Assembly (NCBI GenBank): GCA_019638395.1
Contig: JAHBTX010000001.1
Location: 62,001-126,000, forward strand
Direction: 5' to 3'
From: Cyclobacteriaceae bacterium
GTDB lineage: Bacteria; Bacteroidota; Bacteroidia; Cytophagales; Cyclobacteriaceae
DNA: 64,000 bases
In this document: positions 34,078 through 42,999 of the stretch, piece by piece
Layout of the letters: every line of letters starts with the position of its first letter
Numbering within the stretch: position 1 is the first letter of the stretch
The notes under the pieces: model-generated
Told to the model about the DNA's origin: nothing
The model's input: the letters and a program-made list of their open reading frames with translations, nothing else
Database searches by the model: none
Translations under genes and position numbers: made by a program

Positions 34078-35092
34078 CGGAGCAAAAAAAATTCTGGACA
34101 AGCTCAAGTCAAAAAAGTACGAGCCTGTATATGTACTGCAAGGTGAAGAGACTTATTATATAGATTTGATTTCCAATTATATAGAAAGTAATGTTTTAAC
34201 CGATAGTGAAAAAGGTTTTAACCAGGTAATAGTTTATGGTAAGGATGTAACCGTTAATGCTATCCTTACCCATGCCAGGCGCTTCCCCATGATGGCCGAG
34301 CGGCAGGTTGTTATTGTGAAAGAAGCGCAGGATATTCTTGATATGCAGAAAGAGACCGGGGCAAAACAACTGCTGGATTATTTGCAGAGGCCAGTTCCAT
34401 CTACGTTGTTGGTTTTGTGCCACATGCACAAAACATTCGATAAACGAAAAGAGTTGGGGAAGAAGATTGAACAGCTAACGGAAGGTGCTACATTTAAAAA
34501 GCCGAAAGACAGTGAGTTATCAATATTCATTGCAGAACATTGTTCAACCAGAAAGTTTAAAATAGATGACAGTGCCGCGCAGGTTCTTGCCGAATATGTA
34601 GGCAACGATTTGAATCGATTGGCCAATGAGATTGATAAAGTTTTGATCAACACAGAGCAGGGTCAAACCATTACAGCCGACCTTGTAATGGCACATGTGG
34701 GCATTAGCAAAGAGTATAATATTTTCGAGTTGCAAAAGGCACTTATACGTAAGGACAAGTTGCAGGTAGTTAAGATTGTTAACTATTTCGAAGCCAACAC
34801 AAAGAAAAATCCGGTTATACCCATGGTTGCGTTTCTGTATTCTTTTTTTAGTAAAGTTCTCATAGCATCTTCTTCGCCCGATAAAAGCGATTCGGGCATT
34901 GCTACATTTCTTAATATCAACCGATATTTTGCCGGTGATTATAGTACTACTTTAAGAAACTATTCAGGCATGCAAATTATGACCGTATTATCGTTGCTGA
35001 AACAAACCGATTTAAAATTAAAAGGAGTTGATGCAGGCGATGCAACCGAAGGCCAGATTTTGCGCGAGCTAACCTTGCGCATGATGTTGTAA
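34070..35092 (+). CDS. holA: DNA polymerase III subunit delta
   Basis: This 340-residue protein fits the clamp-loader delta subunit, which opens the sliding clamp during replication. It begins with the family start (EPVYVLQGEETYYIDLISNYI), followed by an AAA+-like domain (KEAQDIL, LLVLCHMHKTFDKRKELGKKI). The helical central part has YVGNDLNRLANEIDKV, and the C-terminal collar domain ends GQILRELTLRMML. It is about the usual length. It is the last gene of the TerB-rhomboid-holA unit. Confidence 0.92.
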   Translation: MDSGAKKILDKLKSKKYEPVYVLQGEETYYIDLISNYIESNVLTDSEKGFNQVIVYGKDVTVNAILTHARRFPMMAERQVVIVKEAQDILDMQKETGAKQLLDYLQRPVPSTLLVLCHMHKTFDKRKELGKKIEQLTEGATFKKPKDSELSIFIAEHCSTRKFKIDDSAAQVLAEYVGNDLNRLANEIDKVLINTEQGQTITADLVMAHVGISKEYNIFELQKALIRKDKLQVVKIVNYFEANTKKNPVIPMVAFLYSFFSKVLIASSSPDKSDSGIATFLNINRYFAGDYSTTLRNYSGMQIMTVLSLLKQTDLKLKGVDAGDATEGQILRELTLRMML

Positions 35093-35261
35093 AAACCTTG
35101 TGGCCGTACTTCCGTTTCTGTTTGTGGAATAATTCTTGATGCGTATAATCATTTCAAAGTAGCAATGATGGTTAATTCATTTCGAATTAGTAGCTTTGAG
35201 TCCATGCATTCATGTTCAGAATTTTTTGCATGGGGCTTATTTTTTAAACTGAAGTCTGCAA

Positions 35262-35269
35262 TATTTTTG
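35262..35269 (+). promoter_or_regulatory. Putative Bacteroidota -7 box upstream of TPR gene
   Basis: TATTTTTG matches TAnnTTTG exactly, 30 nt before the ATG at 35300. It supports that start over the open frame that extends to 35165. Confidence 0.42.
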
Positions 35270-35299
35270 GCCGCAGCCTGTTTTACGAAAAAATCTTCC

Positions 35300-38200
35300 A
35301 TGAGGAAACTCCTAATAATAGCCGGAGCGTGGCTTATTGTTTCATTCGCTTATTCCCAAAACAATGTATCGCAGCAACAAGCGGAACGTCTTTTTAATTC
35401 GGGTGTGGATTTGGTTAACCACAACCAATATGGAGCCGCCCGCGAAGTATTTGGAGAATACCTTTCGGTGGCTGCTGTAACCGATGCAAGGCGTGCCGAT
35501 GCCGCTTACTACAAAGCATTTTGTGCGCTTAACCTATATCATTCCGATGCCGAAAAACAAATTGAATTATTTATAGCAGATTACCCCACGCACCCGCGTG
35601 CAGGCACCGCCAATTACGACCTGGCAAATTTTTATTATACCGAAAAGAATTATAAAAAGGCCGCAGGCTTCTATGGTAAGACTGATTTTGGGGCGCTGGC
35701 ACAAGACCAGCAGCGGATAGCCCGTTTCAGATGGGGTTATAGTTTATTCAACCAACGCTCTTTAAAAGAAGCACTGGATCAATTTAACTACAATAAGTCA
35801 TTAGGTGGCGAGTACGGTCCGGCATCCAGTTATTACGCTGGTTTTATAGAGTACAGCCAGGGTGATTATACCAATGCATTGATTGATCTTAAAAGAGCCG
35901 GCCAAAATGAAGCGTACAGTAAAATTGTTCCGTACCTGATTGCCAACGTGTATTACCGGCAAAAAAGTTATGATGAACTGATTGCTTACGCGAGCGAAGT
36001 TGCTACCCGCGATGGACTAAGTAACAAAGAAGAAATTGCGCTGCTGTCGGCAGAGGCGTACTTCAAAAAAGCCGATTATAAAAATGCGTATGCAGGGTAT
36101 AAGCAATACCTGGAAGGGCGGGAGGCCAAAGCCGATAAAGGTGTGTTACTGCGGGCAGGTTATGCTGCTTACGTATTAAATGAGAACGAACCGGCCACCA
36201 AATACCTGAAATTATCCTTTGCCGATGCCGATTCAATTGGATTTTATTCTGCCTATTACCTCGGTTCACTATACCTGAAGCAGAACCAAAAACCGATGGC
36301 ACAAACAGCTTTTGATATCGCCCGTAAGTTTAAAGCCGATGCCCGGTTAGTAGAGGAGAGTACCTACCAATACGCTAAAGTATCGTACGACATGGGGCAA
36401 CCCGATAAAGCAATTACCGAATTTGAAAAACTATTAGTAACATATCCCAATAGTACCCATGCCGAAGAGATAAAGGAATTGCTGGGCCAGGCCTATGTAA
36501 ATGCTTCTAATTATAACAAAGCCATTCAATACATCGAAGCCATGAAAACCCGAAGCCCCGCTGTGGACAGGGCTTTTCAAAAGGCTACATTGCTTAAAGG
36601 CATGGAGTATTTTAATAAAGATGACTATGCCAATGCAGTGCAAATGTTTGAAAAATCATTGCGATTTCCGGTTGAACCCGGCTATGTAGCAGAAGCAAGT
36701 TTTTGGAGTGGTGAAGCCTATTCAATTGGCAGACGTTATGAACAGGCTGCAGAGCAATATCAGCGAATAATTGCGTTGCCAGGTTACAACAATACAGAGT
36801 TATTAGTGAAAACGCGATACGGATTAGGTTATTCTTACTTCAATACCAAACAATACGATCGGGCTTTGTTTAACTTTAAAGAGTTTGTAAACAAGGCACC
36901 ACGTAACCAACCCAACCTGGCCGATGGTACTTTACGATTGGCCGATTGTTATTATGTTACCAAGTCTTATTCAGGCGCACTGATACATTACAGAAGGGCC
37001 GCGCAATTAAAATCGGCCGATGAAGATTATGCCCATTTACAAGCCGGTGTGGTGTTGGCAACTATGAGTAAATACGATGAAGCAGCTGCCGAACTGGATC
37101 TCGTAATCCGAAACTTTTCACAATCCAGCTTTTTAGATGAAGCCATGTATGAACGTGCACAAATTGAATTTGAACAAGGAAACTATAGCAACGCTGTGGC
37201 AGGCTATACTTCTTTAATTCAATCAAAACCCACCTCACAATATATTCCTTATGCCTATACGCGCAGGGCAGCTTCAAACTTTAACCTGAAAGAATACGGT
37301 AAAACGGCCAACGATTATATTGCTGTGCTGGAAAATTTTGCCAGCCACCCGGCAAGCAAAGATGTGTTAATTCCTTTACAGGAAGCGCTGAATTTAAGTG
37401 GAAGGTCCGGTGAGTTTGATAAATACCTGGCAGATTATAAAACTGCACATCCCGATGCAAAAGGCATTGAATCGGTTGAATACGAGGCTGCCAAAAACTT
37501 ATACTTCAACCAAAATTATCAACGGGCTATTGCAGCACTTGCTACTTACATTACCGCTTATCCTCAAACTGCAAACCTGTCCGAAGCTAAATATTACCAG
37601 GCCGAGTCATACTATCGGTTAAAGGAATGGAATAAGGCCCTGGCTATTTATCAGGATGTGGCACAGGACAAGAACTTTCTTTTTGCAGGCAAAGTGGTGG
37701 GCCGGTTAGCTGAATTGGAATTTAAGCAGGCCAACTATACCCGGGCAGTTGTCAACTTTCAGCAATTGGTAAAAGTAGCCGCCAACAAAAAAGAACAATA
37801 TACTGCCTGGTCTGGACTGATGGAATCGCATTATTTATTAGCACAATATGACTCAGCAGAAAAATACGCCCGAATAATTTTGGAAAAGGGAAACATAAAT
37901 GCCGGTGCTCAAAATAAAGCATCGCTCTTTTTGGGTAAGGCAGCCATGGCTCGTGGCGATTATGAACTGGCACAAGATGAATTTTTAAATACCCTAAACT
38001 CAGCACGCGATGAGTATGGAGCCGAAGCAAAGTATTTGTTAGGCGAAATACTTTACCTCACCAAGCAACATAAACCTTGTTATGAGACGTTGATTAGCCT
38101 TAACACCGATTTTGCCGCCTATCCGGAGTGGGTAGGGCGATCGTTTTTATTATTGGCCGATAACTACCTGGCCATGGGCGATGCCTTTCAGGCTAAAGGT

Positions 38201-38329
38201 ACACTGCGCTCGTTAGATGCCTTTCCGTTAGAAAATATAAAAGGTATGGCACGTGAAAAACTAAAGAAGATTGAGGTGGATGAGTTAAAGAAGAAAGCAG
38301 CAGTAAAAGCAGATTCACTAGAAAATTGA
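35300..38329 (+). CDS. Large periplasmic tetratricopeptide repeat protein
   Basis: This protein of about 1,009 residues opens with a clear signal peptide (MRKLLIIAGAWLIVSFAYSQ). Almost the whole remainder is a run of TPR-like helix pairs, such as LFNSGVDLVNHNQYGAAREV, QPDKAITEFEKLLVTYPNS and QYDRALFNFKEFVNKAP. The open frame begins at 35165, but the ATG at 35300 gives the signal peptide directly and lies after a -7 box. It is 3 nt before an outer-membrane barrel gene and upstream of SPOR and ExbB-ExbD-TonB genes. Such a protein could scaffold envelope complexes; no specific function is proposed. Confidence 0.87.
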   Translation: MRKLLIIAGAWLIVSFAYSQNNVSQQQAERLFNSGVDLVNHNQYGAAREVFGEYLSVAAVTDARRADAAYYKAFCALNLYHSDAEKQIELFIADYPTHPRAGTANYDLANFYYTEKNYKKAAGFYGKTDFGALAQDQQRIARFRWGYSLFNQRSLKEALDQFNYNKSLGGEYGPASSYYAGFIEYSQGDYTNALIDLKRAGQNEAYSKIVPYLIANVYYRQKSYDELIAYASEVATRDGLSNKEEIALLSAEAYFKKADYKNAYAGYKQYLEGREAKADKGVLLRAGYAAYVLNENEPATKYLKLSFADADSIGFYSAYYLGSLYLKQNQKPMAQTAFDIARKFKADARLVEESTYQYAKVSYDMGQPDKAITEFEKLLVTYPNSTHAEEIKELLGQAYVNASNYNKAIQYIEAMKTRSPAVDRAFQKATLLKGMEYFNKDDYANAVQMFEKSLRFPVEPGYVAEASFWSGEAYSIGRRYEQAAEQYQRIIALPGYNNTELLVKTRYGLGYSYFNTKQYDRALFNFKEFVNKAPRNQPNLADGTLRLADCYYVTKSYSGALIHYRRAAQLKSADEDYAHLQAGVVLATMSKYDEAAAELDLVIRNFSQSSFLDEAMYERAQIEFEQGNYSNAVAGYTSLIQSKPTSQYIPYAYTRRAASNFNLKEYGKTANDYIAVLENFASHPASKDVLIPLQEALNLSGRSGEFDKYLADYKTAHPDAKGIESVEYEAAKNLYFNQNYQRAIAALATYITAYPQTANLSEAKYYQAESYYRLKEWNKALAIYQDVAQDKNFLFAGKVVGRLAELEFKQANYTRAVVNFQQLVKVAANKKEQYTAWSGLMESHYLLAQYDSAEKYARIILEKGNINAGAQNKASLFLGKAAMARGDYELAQDEFLNTLNSARDEYGAEAKYLLGEILYLTKQHKPCYETLISLNTDFAAYPEWVGRSFLLLADNYLAMGDAFQAKGTLRSLDAFPLENIKGMAREKLKKIEVDELKKKAAVKADSLEN

Positions 38330-38332
38330 TTT

Positions 38333-40009
38333 ATGCGAACCATAGGCATACACCTTCTTACTTTCATTGCAATTACACTGGCCATACCAGCCCTGGCACA
38401 GCCTCCTGAAAAGTGGGGCGAAGGTGAGATTGAAAAAGTAGAAATTCAAATCACGAAAGAAAAGCAAATTACGTTGCCACAGGCGATTCGAAACTACGAA
38501 AAAATTCCGCCTCGACCGGCAGAACCAATCAAGCCCGAAATTAAATATGATTTTAAGAATCTGAGTTTTAATACTCCTGACTATAATCCATCTATTCGCC
38601 CATTGCGTTTACAGGCTGAGCCCATCTCAAAAATTTATGGCAACTATGTAAGCGCGGCCTTCGGTAATTATGCATCCGCCTTTATTGATGCGTATGCTAC
38701 TACCAAGCGCGATAAGGATAAGTTTTACGGTTTTAAAGTATCGCATTTAGGCTTTGGCCGTGGCCCGGTTGATGATAATAATTCTGCCAGTTCAAACTCG
38801 CAGTTGCGTGTGTTTGGTAAGGCTTTTGGAAAACAAGTTACGTCCGGTGGTTATCTCGATTACGAACGCATAGGCACCTACTTTTATGGTTACACACCTG
38901 GAACCGATATTAATCGCAGCCTGATAAAGCAAACGTATAACATAGTAGGGCTGGGTGGTGAATTGGAAAACACAACCACCGGTACATTCAATTATAAATT
39001 GAAAGGCGCATTCAGTTACCTCGATGATGCCTATCAGGCAAGCGAAAGCGAAGCAACCGTTGGTTTAACAGGCGATTACGAACTATCGAAAACAAGTAAG
39101 ATTCTTTTTAATACCGACTATAACCTGATTACCCGAAAAGATGCAACCATCGAAGCGCGGCCCCGCCACCTATTACGGGTTAAAGGTGCCTACCAGTTTT
39201 ATTTGACGGACAACCTGTTATTCAGCGCAGGGGCAACCATTGCCTATGAGAATGATACGCTTGGAAAAGCAAAAGATGTACACCTCTTTCCCGATTTCAG
39301 AGCCAGCTACCCGCTCAGCCCTTCGGTAGAACTTTATGCAGCCTTTACTGGCGATATAGACAAAGTTTCCCTACACACGCTTGCCCGCGAAAACGCCTGG
39401 ATAAACGCCAATGTGGGTACCTATCATACTAATCGTACGGCTGAGTTTTTGGGTGGCTTACGCGGAAAGTTGGGCAGCAAAGTTTCGTATGGTGCCGGCC
39501 TGTCATTTGCCAATCTTAAAAACTGGTACTTTTATCGCAATGACGATGCCGACCGTGCAAAGTTTAATGCAGCGTACGATGAAGGCAACGCCAAACGCAC
39601 CAATTTTTTTGGTGAGCTAAGTTTTGCTTATGCCGATAGGGCACGTGTTTCCATTCGAGGCGATTACTTTGGGTATAATACAGGTAATGTTGCAGAAGCA
39701 TGGCACAGGCCTAAGTACAGGCTGGGAGTAACCACTGCTTTTAATATCTATTCCAAGTTGTTGTTGAATGTAGATGCCTTGGCGCAGGGTGGGGCGAAGG
39801 CTCAGGTTTATGAAGGTATTACAGGAATTTATTCAACTACAACCTTACCGGCCGCATTCGATCTGAATGCCAAGCTGAGTTATATATTTTCCAGGCAGGT
39901 ATCGGTATTTGTTAAAGGCAACAACCTGCTTTCGAATGAGTACCCTATTTATTTGAACTACCCGGTACGCGGCCTGAATGTGATGGGGGGTATAACCTGG
40001 GTATTTTGA
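38333..40009 (+). CDS. TonB-dependent-receptor-like outer-membrane barrel
   Basis: This 558-residue protein has a signal peptide (AIPALAQ near residue 23). A short Pro/Glu-rich periplasmic stretch precedes a long series of amphipathic beta-strands separated by Asp/Asn turns. The C-terminus (YPVRGLNVMGGITWVF) ends in an aromatic residue, as usual for outer-membrane barrels. A classical TonB box and plug domain are not evident, so it may be a plug-less relative. It is 3 nt after the TPR gene and upstream of the ExbB-ExbD-TonB genes, which suggests joint function. Confidence 0.8.
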   Translation: MRTIGIHLLTFIAITLAIPALAQPPEKWGEGEIEKVEIQITKEKQITLPQAIRNYEKIPPRPAEPIKPEIKYDFKNLSFNTPDYNPSIRPLRLQAEPISKIYGNYVSAAFGNYASAFIDAYATTKRDKDKFYGFKVSHLGFGRGPVDDNNSASSNSQLRVFGKAFGKQVTSGGYLDYERIGTYFYGYTPGTDINRSLIKQTYNIVGLGGELENTTTGTFNYKLKGAFSYLDDAYQASESEATVGLTGDYELSKTSKILFNTDYNLITRKDATIEARPRHLLRVKGAYQFYLTDNLLFSAGATIAYENDTLGKAKDVHLFPDFRASYPLSPSVELYAAFTGDIDKVSLHTLARENAWINANVGTYHTNRTAEFLGGLRGKLGSKVSYGAGLSFANLKNWYFYRNDDADRAKFNAAYDEGNAKRTNFFGELSFAYADRARVSIRGDYFGYNTGNVAEAWHRPKYRLGVTTAFNIYSKLLLNVDALAQGGAKAQVYEGITGIYSTTTLPAAFDLNAKLSYIFSRQVSVFVKGNNLLSNEYPIYLNYPVRGLNVMGGITWVF

Positions 40010-40036
40010 TAATAGCTTATTTTATTGAAATTGCGT

Positions 40037-40044
40037 TAATTTTG
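40037..40044 (+). promoter_or_regulatory. Putative Bacteroidota -7 box upstream of SPOR gene
   Basis: TAATTTTG matches TAnnTTTG exactly, 30 nt before the ATG at 40075. No -33 element at standard spacing was found. Confidence 0.38.
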
Positions 40045-40074
40045 AGATAATACCCAGACAAAAACCAAAACCAA

Positions 40075-40776
40075 ATGGCAAAGCGTAAAGACAAAAACGA
40101 GCCTAACGATCAAAACGAAGACAATTCAGAAGATAACTTCGGCTTACCCGATCTAGAGTATAAACCATTAGAAACCGAAACCACCGGCCAACCTGAATCC
40201 GAATCAGTTCCAGAGCAAAAGGAAGAAACGGTACGTGAGTCTTATAGCTATACCCCTTCACAGGAAGAAGCTAAATCAAATGCCCCTATAATTATAGCAG
40301 TGGTTATCGGGTTGGTTTTGATTGTGGGCGCTTTTCTCATCTATCAATACGTTTATAAACCCAAAGCAGAAAAAGAGAAAAAAGAACTGGCCGAGAAGAA
40401 AAGAATTGAGGAGCAAAAACGGAAAGATGAAGAAGCTGCACGCCTGGCCCGCGAGCAGGAAGAAGCAGAACGTAAAAGATTAGAAGCTGAAGCTGCCGCC
40501 AATGCAAAACCCGCTGTCGGAACTTTTGAAACATTAACAACCCGCACAGGCCGCTACTACGTAGTTATTGCCAGTGCTGTAGATGGCGATTTGGTTACCG
40601 ATTATGCCAAAAAATTAAGTGCAAAAGGTACCAGTTCGAAAATTATACCCCCGTTTGGTAAATGGAAGTTTTACAGATTAACCATTGCCGACTTTGATTC
40701 GTTTACATCGGCACAGGCCAGTGCCGATTCAGCTAAGCCTGAGTTTGGTGAAGGAGCATGGGTTATAAAATATTAA
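40075..40776 (+). CDS. SPOR-domain membrane protein
   Basis: This 233-residue protein has an acidic cytoplasmic region (1-68), one membrane helix at about 70-93 and a Lys/Glu/Ala-rich coiled linker (about 97-150). The C-terminal SPOR domain (about 160-233) runs from GRYYVVIASAVDG to GEGAWVIKY. SPOR domains bind denuded glycan strands of peptidoglycan, often at the division septum. The layout (cytoplasm, helix, periplasmic SPOR) resembles FtsN/DamX-type proteins. It lies just upstream of the ExbB-ExbD-TonB genes. Confidence 0.88.
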   Translation: MAKRKDKNEPNDQNEDNSEDNFGLPDLEYKPLETETTGQPESESVPEQKEETVRESYSYTPSQEEAKSNAPIIIAVVIGLVLIVGAFLIYQYVYKPKAEKEKKELAEKKRIEEQKRKDEEAARLAREQEEAERKRLEAEAAANAKPAVGTFETLTTRTGRYYVVIASAVDGDLVTDYAKKLSAKGTSSKIIPPFGKWKFYRLTIADFDSFTSAQASADSAKPEFGEGAWVIKY

Positions 40777-40884
40777 TCGGTTTATCCGATGGCGCAAGGC
40801 GGCTTGAAATATCTGCCAACAGCCATTAACCGAGGGAGGTAAAACAATTTTTTAGTTTGAAAGCAGTTACTATTTTTTAACCGT

Positions 40885-41556
40885 ATGATGATAGCGCAAA
40901 TTGTAACCGGACCTGAAACTACCGCTGTAACGGATCAGTCAATATCCATCTGGAGTTTGGTTATGGCCGGTGGACCGTTAATGATTCCGTTGGCTATTTG
41001 TTCGGGAATAGCCATTTATATTTTTGTTGAACGTTTACTAACCGTTAATAAAGCCAATGTTAGTTCCGATGCGTTTATGGGCCGCATTAAAGAGTTGGTG
41101 TTAAAAGGTGATATAAACGGAGCCAAGATGCTCTGTGCTCAACACGACACACCTGTGGCCCGCATGATTGAAAAAGGCGTGTCGCGTATAGGCAGCCCAC
41201 TTAAAACCATAGAAGCTTCGATTGAAAATGTTGGTAAGATTGAAGTCTTCCGGCTTGAGAAAAATTTATCGGTGCTGGCTACTATTGCCGGTGCTGCTCC
41301 CATGATTGGGTTTTTGGGTACTGTTATTGGAATGGTGGGAGCATTTATTGCCATTGCACAAGAAGAAGGCTCGGTTAGTCCAAAGTTGTTAGCCGATGGT
41401 ATCTACACCGCTATGGTTACAACTGTTGCCGGTTTAATTGTCGGAATTATTGCGTACCTCGGTTACAACTTCCTGGTTACGCGTGTTTCGAAAGTAATCC
41501 ATAAAATGGAGTATTCGTCAATCGAGTTTATAGACTTGTTGCAAGAACCCCGTTAA
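40885..41556 (+). CDS. exbB: ExbB/TolQ/MotA-family proton channel subunit
   Basis: This 223-residue inner-membrane protein has three helices at about 28-48, 130-157 and 172-197. The large cytoplasmic loop lies between the first two, as in ExbB. The family core LATIAGAAPMIGFLGTVIGM and the conserved AMVTTVAGLIVGI are present. With ExbD it forms the proton-driven motor that powers TonB. The next gene, an ExbD, starts 2 nt downstream. A TolQ role cannot be excluded from sequence alone. Confidence 0.92.
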   Translation: MMIAQIVTGPETTAVTDQSISIWSLVMAGGPLMIPLAICSGIAIYIFVERLLTVNKANVSSDAFMGRIKELVLKGDINGAKMLCAQHDTPVARMIEKGVSRIGSPLKTIEASIENVGKIEVFRLEKNLSVLATIAGAAPMIGFLGTVIGMVGAFIAIAQEEGSVSPKLLADGIYTAMVTTVAGLIVGIIAYLGYNFLVTRVSKVIHKMEYSSIEFIDLLQEPR

Positions 41557-41558
41557 AT

Positions 41559-41951
41559 ATGAATTTGCAATCGCGCAATAAAGTTGATGCAGCCTTCAGT
41601 ATGTCTTCCATGACTGATCTGATCTTTCTGTTGCTGATTTTCTTTATGCTCACGTCTTCATTTGTAACACCATCCGGGTTGCCGGTTAACCTGCCTACCA
41701 GTGTACAAAGCACCATCGAAGTACAGAAAGTTTCTGTTACCGTTACCAAAGACCTGCAGATTTTTGTGAATGAGAAGAAAGTTACCAAATCCACATTGGA
41801 AGGTGAATTAAAAAGTAAACTCGGGGGCCCGAAAGGCGTAGTGGTTTTACATATCGATGAAAGTGTGCCTACGCGCGAAATGGTTTTTGTAGCCGGTGTG
41901 GCCACCAAGTTGGAAGCTAAGGTTTCGATTGCAACCAAACCCGGTAAATAA
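41559..41951 (+). CDS. exbD: ExbD/TolR-family protein
   Basis: This 130-residue protein has one N-terminal membrane helix containing the conserved protonatable Asp (D20 in MTDLIFLLLIFFML). A periplasmic domain with the usual VTVTKDLQIFVNEKKV segment follows. It partners the ExbB encoded 2 nt upstream. The TonB-like gene begins 7 nt after its stop. Confidence 0.92.
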   Translation: MNLQSRNKVDAAFSMSSMTDLIFLLLIFFMLTSSFVTPSGLPVNLPTSVQSTIEVQKVSVTVTKDLQIFVNEKKVTKSTLEGELKSKLGGPKGVVVLHIDESVPTREMVFVAGVATKLEAKVSIATKPGK

Positions 41952-41958
41952 AATTGTT

Positions 41959-42840
41959 ATGACAGTGCAACAAGAACAAAAAAACAAACGCATTGCCTTG
42001 GTAGTATCCATTGGCTTTCATGCGGTGTTATTGATTGCTTTTTTGTTGTTGATGGCGTGGCGTGCACCTAATCCACCGTTGCCTGAATATGGCGTTGAAC
42101 TTAATTTTGGTTTAGACCAACAAGGTGGTGGCGAAGTTCAACCCGATAAAGCTCCCGGTACGCAAAACGATACGCCTGACCCACGCGAAGAACAAGCACA
42201 GGAGGTTGCAAAAGAACAACCGGTGCAGGCTGAACCCGAAAAAGCAGAAGAGCCTATAGTTTCTAAGTTGGAAAGCCCTGTGGTAGTAAAGGAAGAGAAG
42301 AAAGAACCCGTAAAAGAGCCAATTAAAGAAAACAAAACTGAAACCAAACCAAAGGTTACTCCCAAAGAAGAGGTAAAGAAAGAAGAACCGAAAGAAGTTG
42401 TTAAGACCGAATACAAACCTGCTGAAACAAAACCTGCCGAGAAGAAGGGGGATGGCGGCACGAGCCATGGTGATGATCCCGGCAAGGTGGGTGATAAAGG
42501 AAATCCGGAAGGTAAATTGGATTCAAAAGCCTTGTACGGTCAACAAGGTGGTGGTGGCGGAGGTAATGGTTTTGGACTTTCCATGGCGGGCTGGGCTTGG
42601 GCCGATGAACCGAAAATACCCGATTTACCCGATAACCAGGATGGTAGAATCGAATTTGAAATTGAATGCGATGAAGATGGTGAGATTGTAGGTATAACCA
42701 CGTTGCATCGTGGTTTAAGTGCTCGCGCAGAGCAGTTATTGAAAGATGAAATCCGAAGAAACTCGCTTATGAAAACATCTGCTGGCCAGGCACCGAGCCG
42801 GTCTAAAGGCCGCGTAGTTTTCATCCTTAAAACTAAGTAA
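41959..42840 (+). CDS. TonB-like energy transducer
   Basis: This 293-residue protein starts with a cytoplasmic Lys/Arg segment and one helix (about 12-34) containing S17 and H21 in the Ser-x3-His spacing that TonB uses to contact ExbB. A long Pro/Glu/Lys-rich spacer (about 55-165) could cross the periplasm. A Gly-rich stretch and a C-terminal domain (IEFEIECDEDGEIVGI, SKGRVVFILKTK) similar to TonB/TolA C-terminal folds follow. The ATG at 41959 is chosen; the open frame extends back to 41896 inside exbD. It completes the motor with the two genes upstream. Confidence 0.88.
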   Translation: MTVQQEQKNKRIALVVSIGFHAVLLIAFLLLMAWRAPNPPLPEYGVELNFGLDQQGGGEVQPDKAPGTQNDTPDPREEQAQEVAKEQPVQAEPEKAEEPIVSKLESPVVVKEEKKEPVKEPIKENKTETKPKVTPKEEVKKEEPKEVVKTEYKPAETKPAEKKGDGGTSHGDDPGKVGDKGNPEGKLDSKALYGQQGGGGGGNGFGLSMAGWAWADEPKIPDLPDNQDGRIEFEIECDEDGEIVGITTLHRGLSARAEQLLKDEIRRNSLMKTSAGQAPSRSKGRVVFILKTK

Positions 42841-42999
42841 GGCACCCATTTACCTTGTTGCTGCGGACCTTGGACACGGCCCGTAATCCATGCATCCCTT
42901 AACCATTAACCGTCCCTTTTGCCCGTTTAACTTCAATATTAGCGAGTTTACTTGCTATTCCTGTTTCGGGATAAATTCATTACCAATATTGTATTGATA

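Noticed and set aside
35165-35299. N-terminal extension of the large TPR protein
   Set aside because: The ATG at 35300 gives a clean signal peptide and lies after a -7 box; the extension would bury the signal.
42841-42999. Possible small RNA or terminator between the TonB-like gene and the MASE1 kinase
   Set aside because: No convincing hairpin with a T tract, no -7 box and no conserved structure could be made out.
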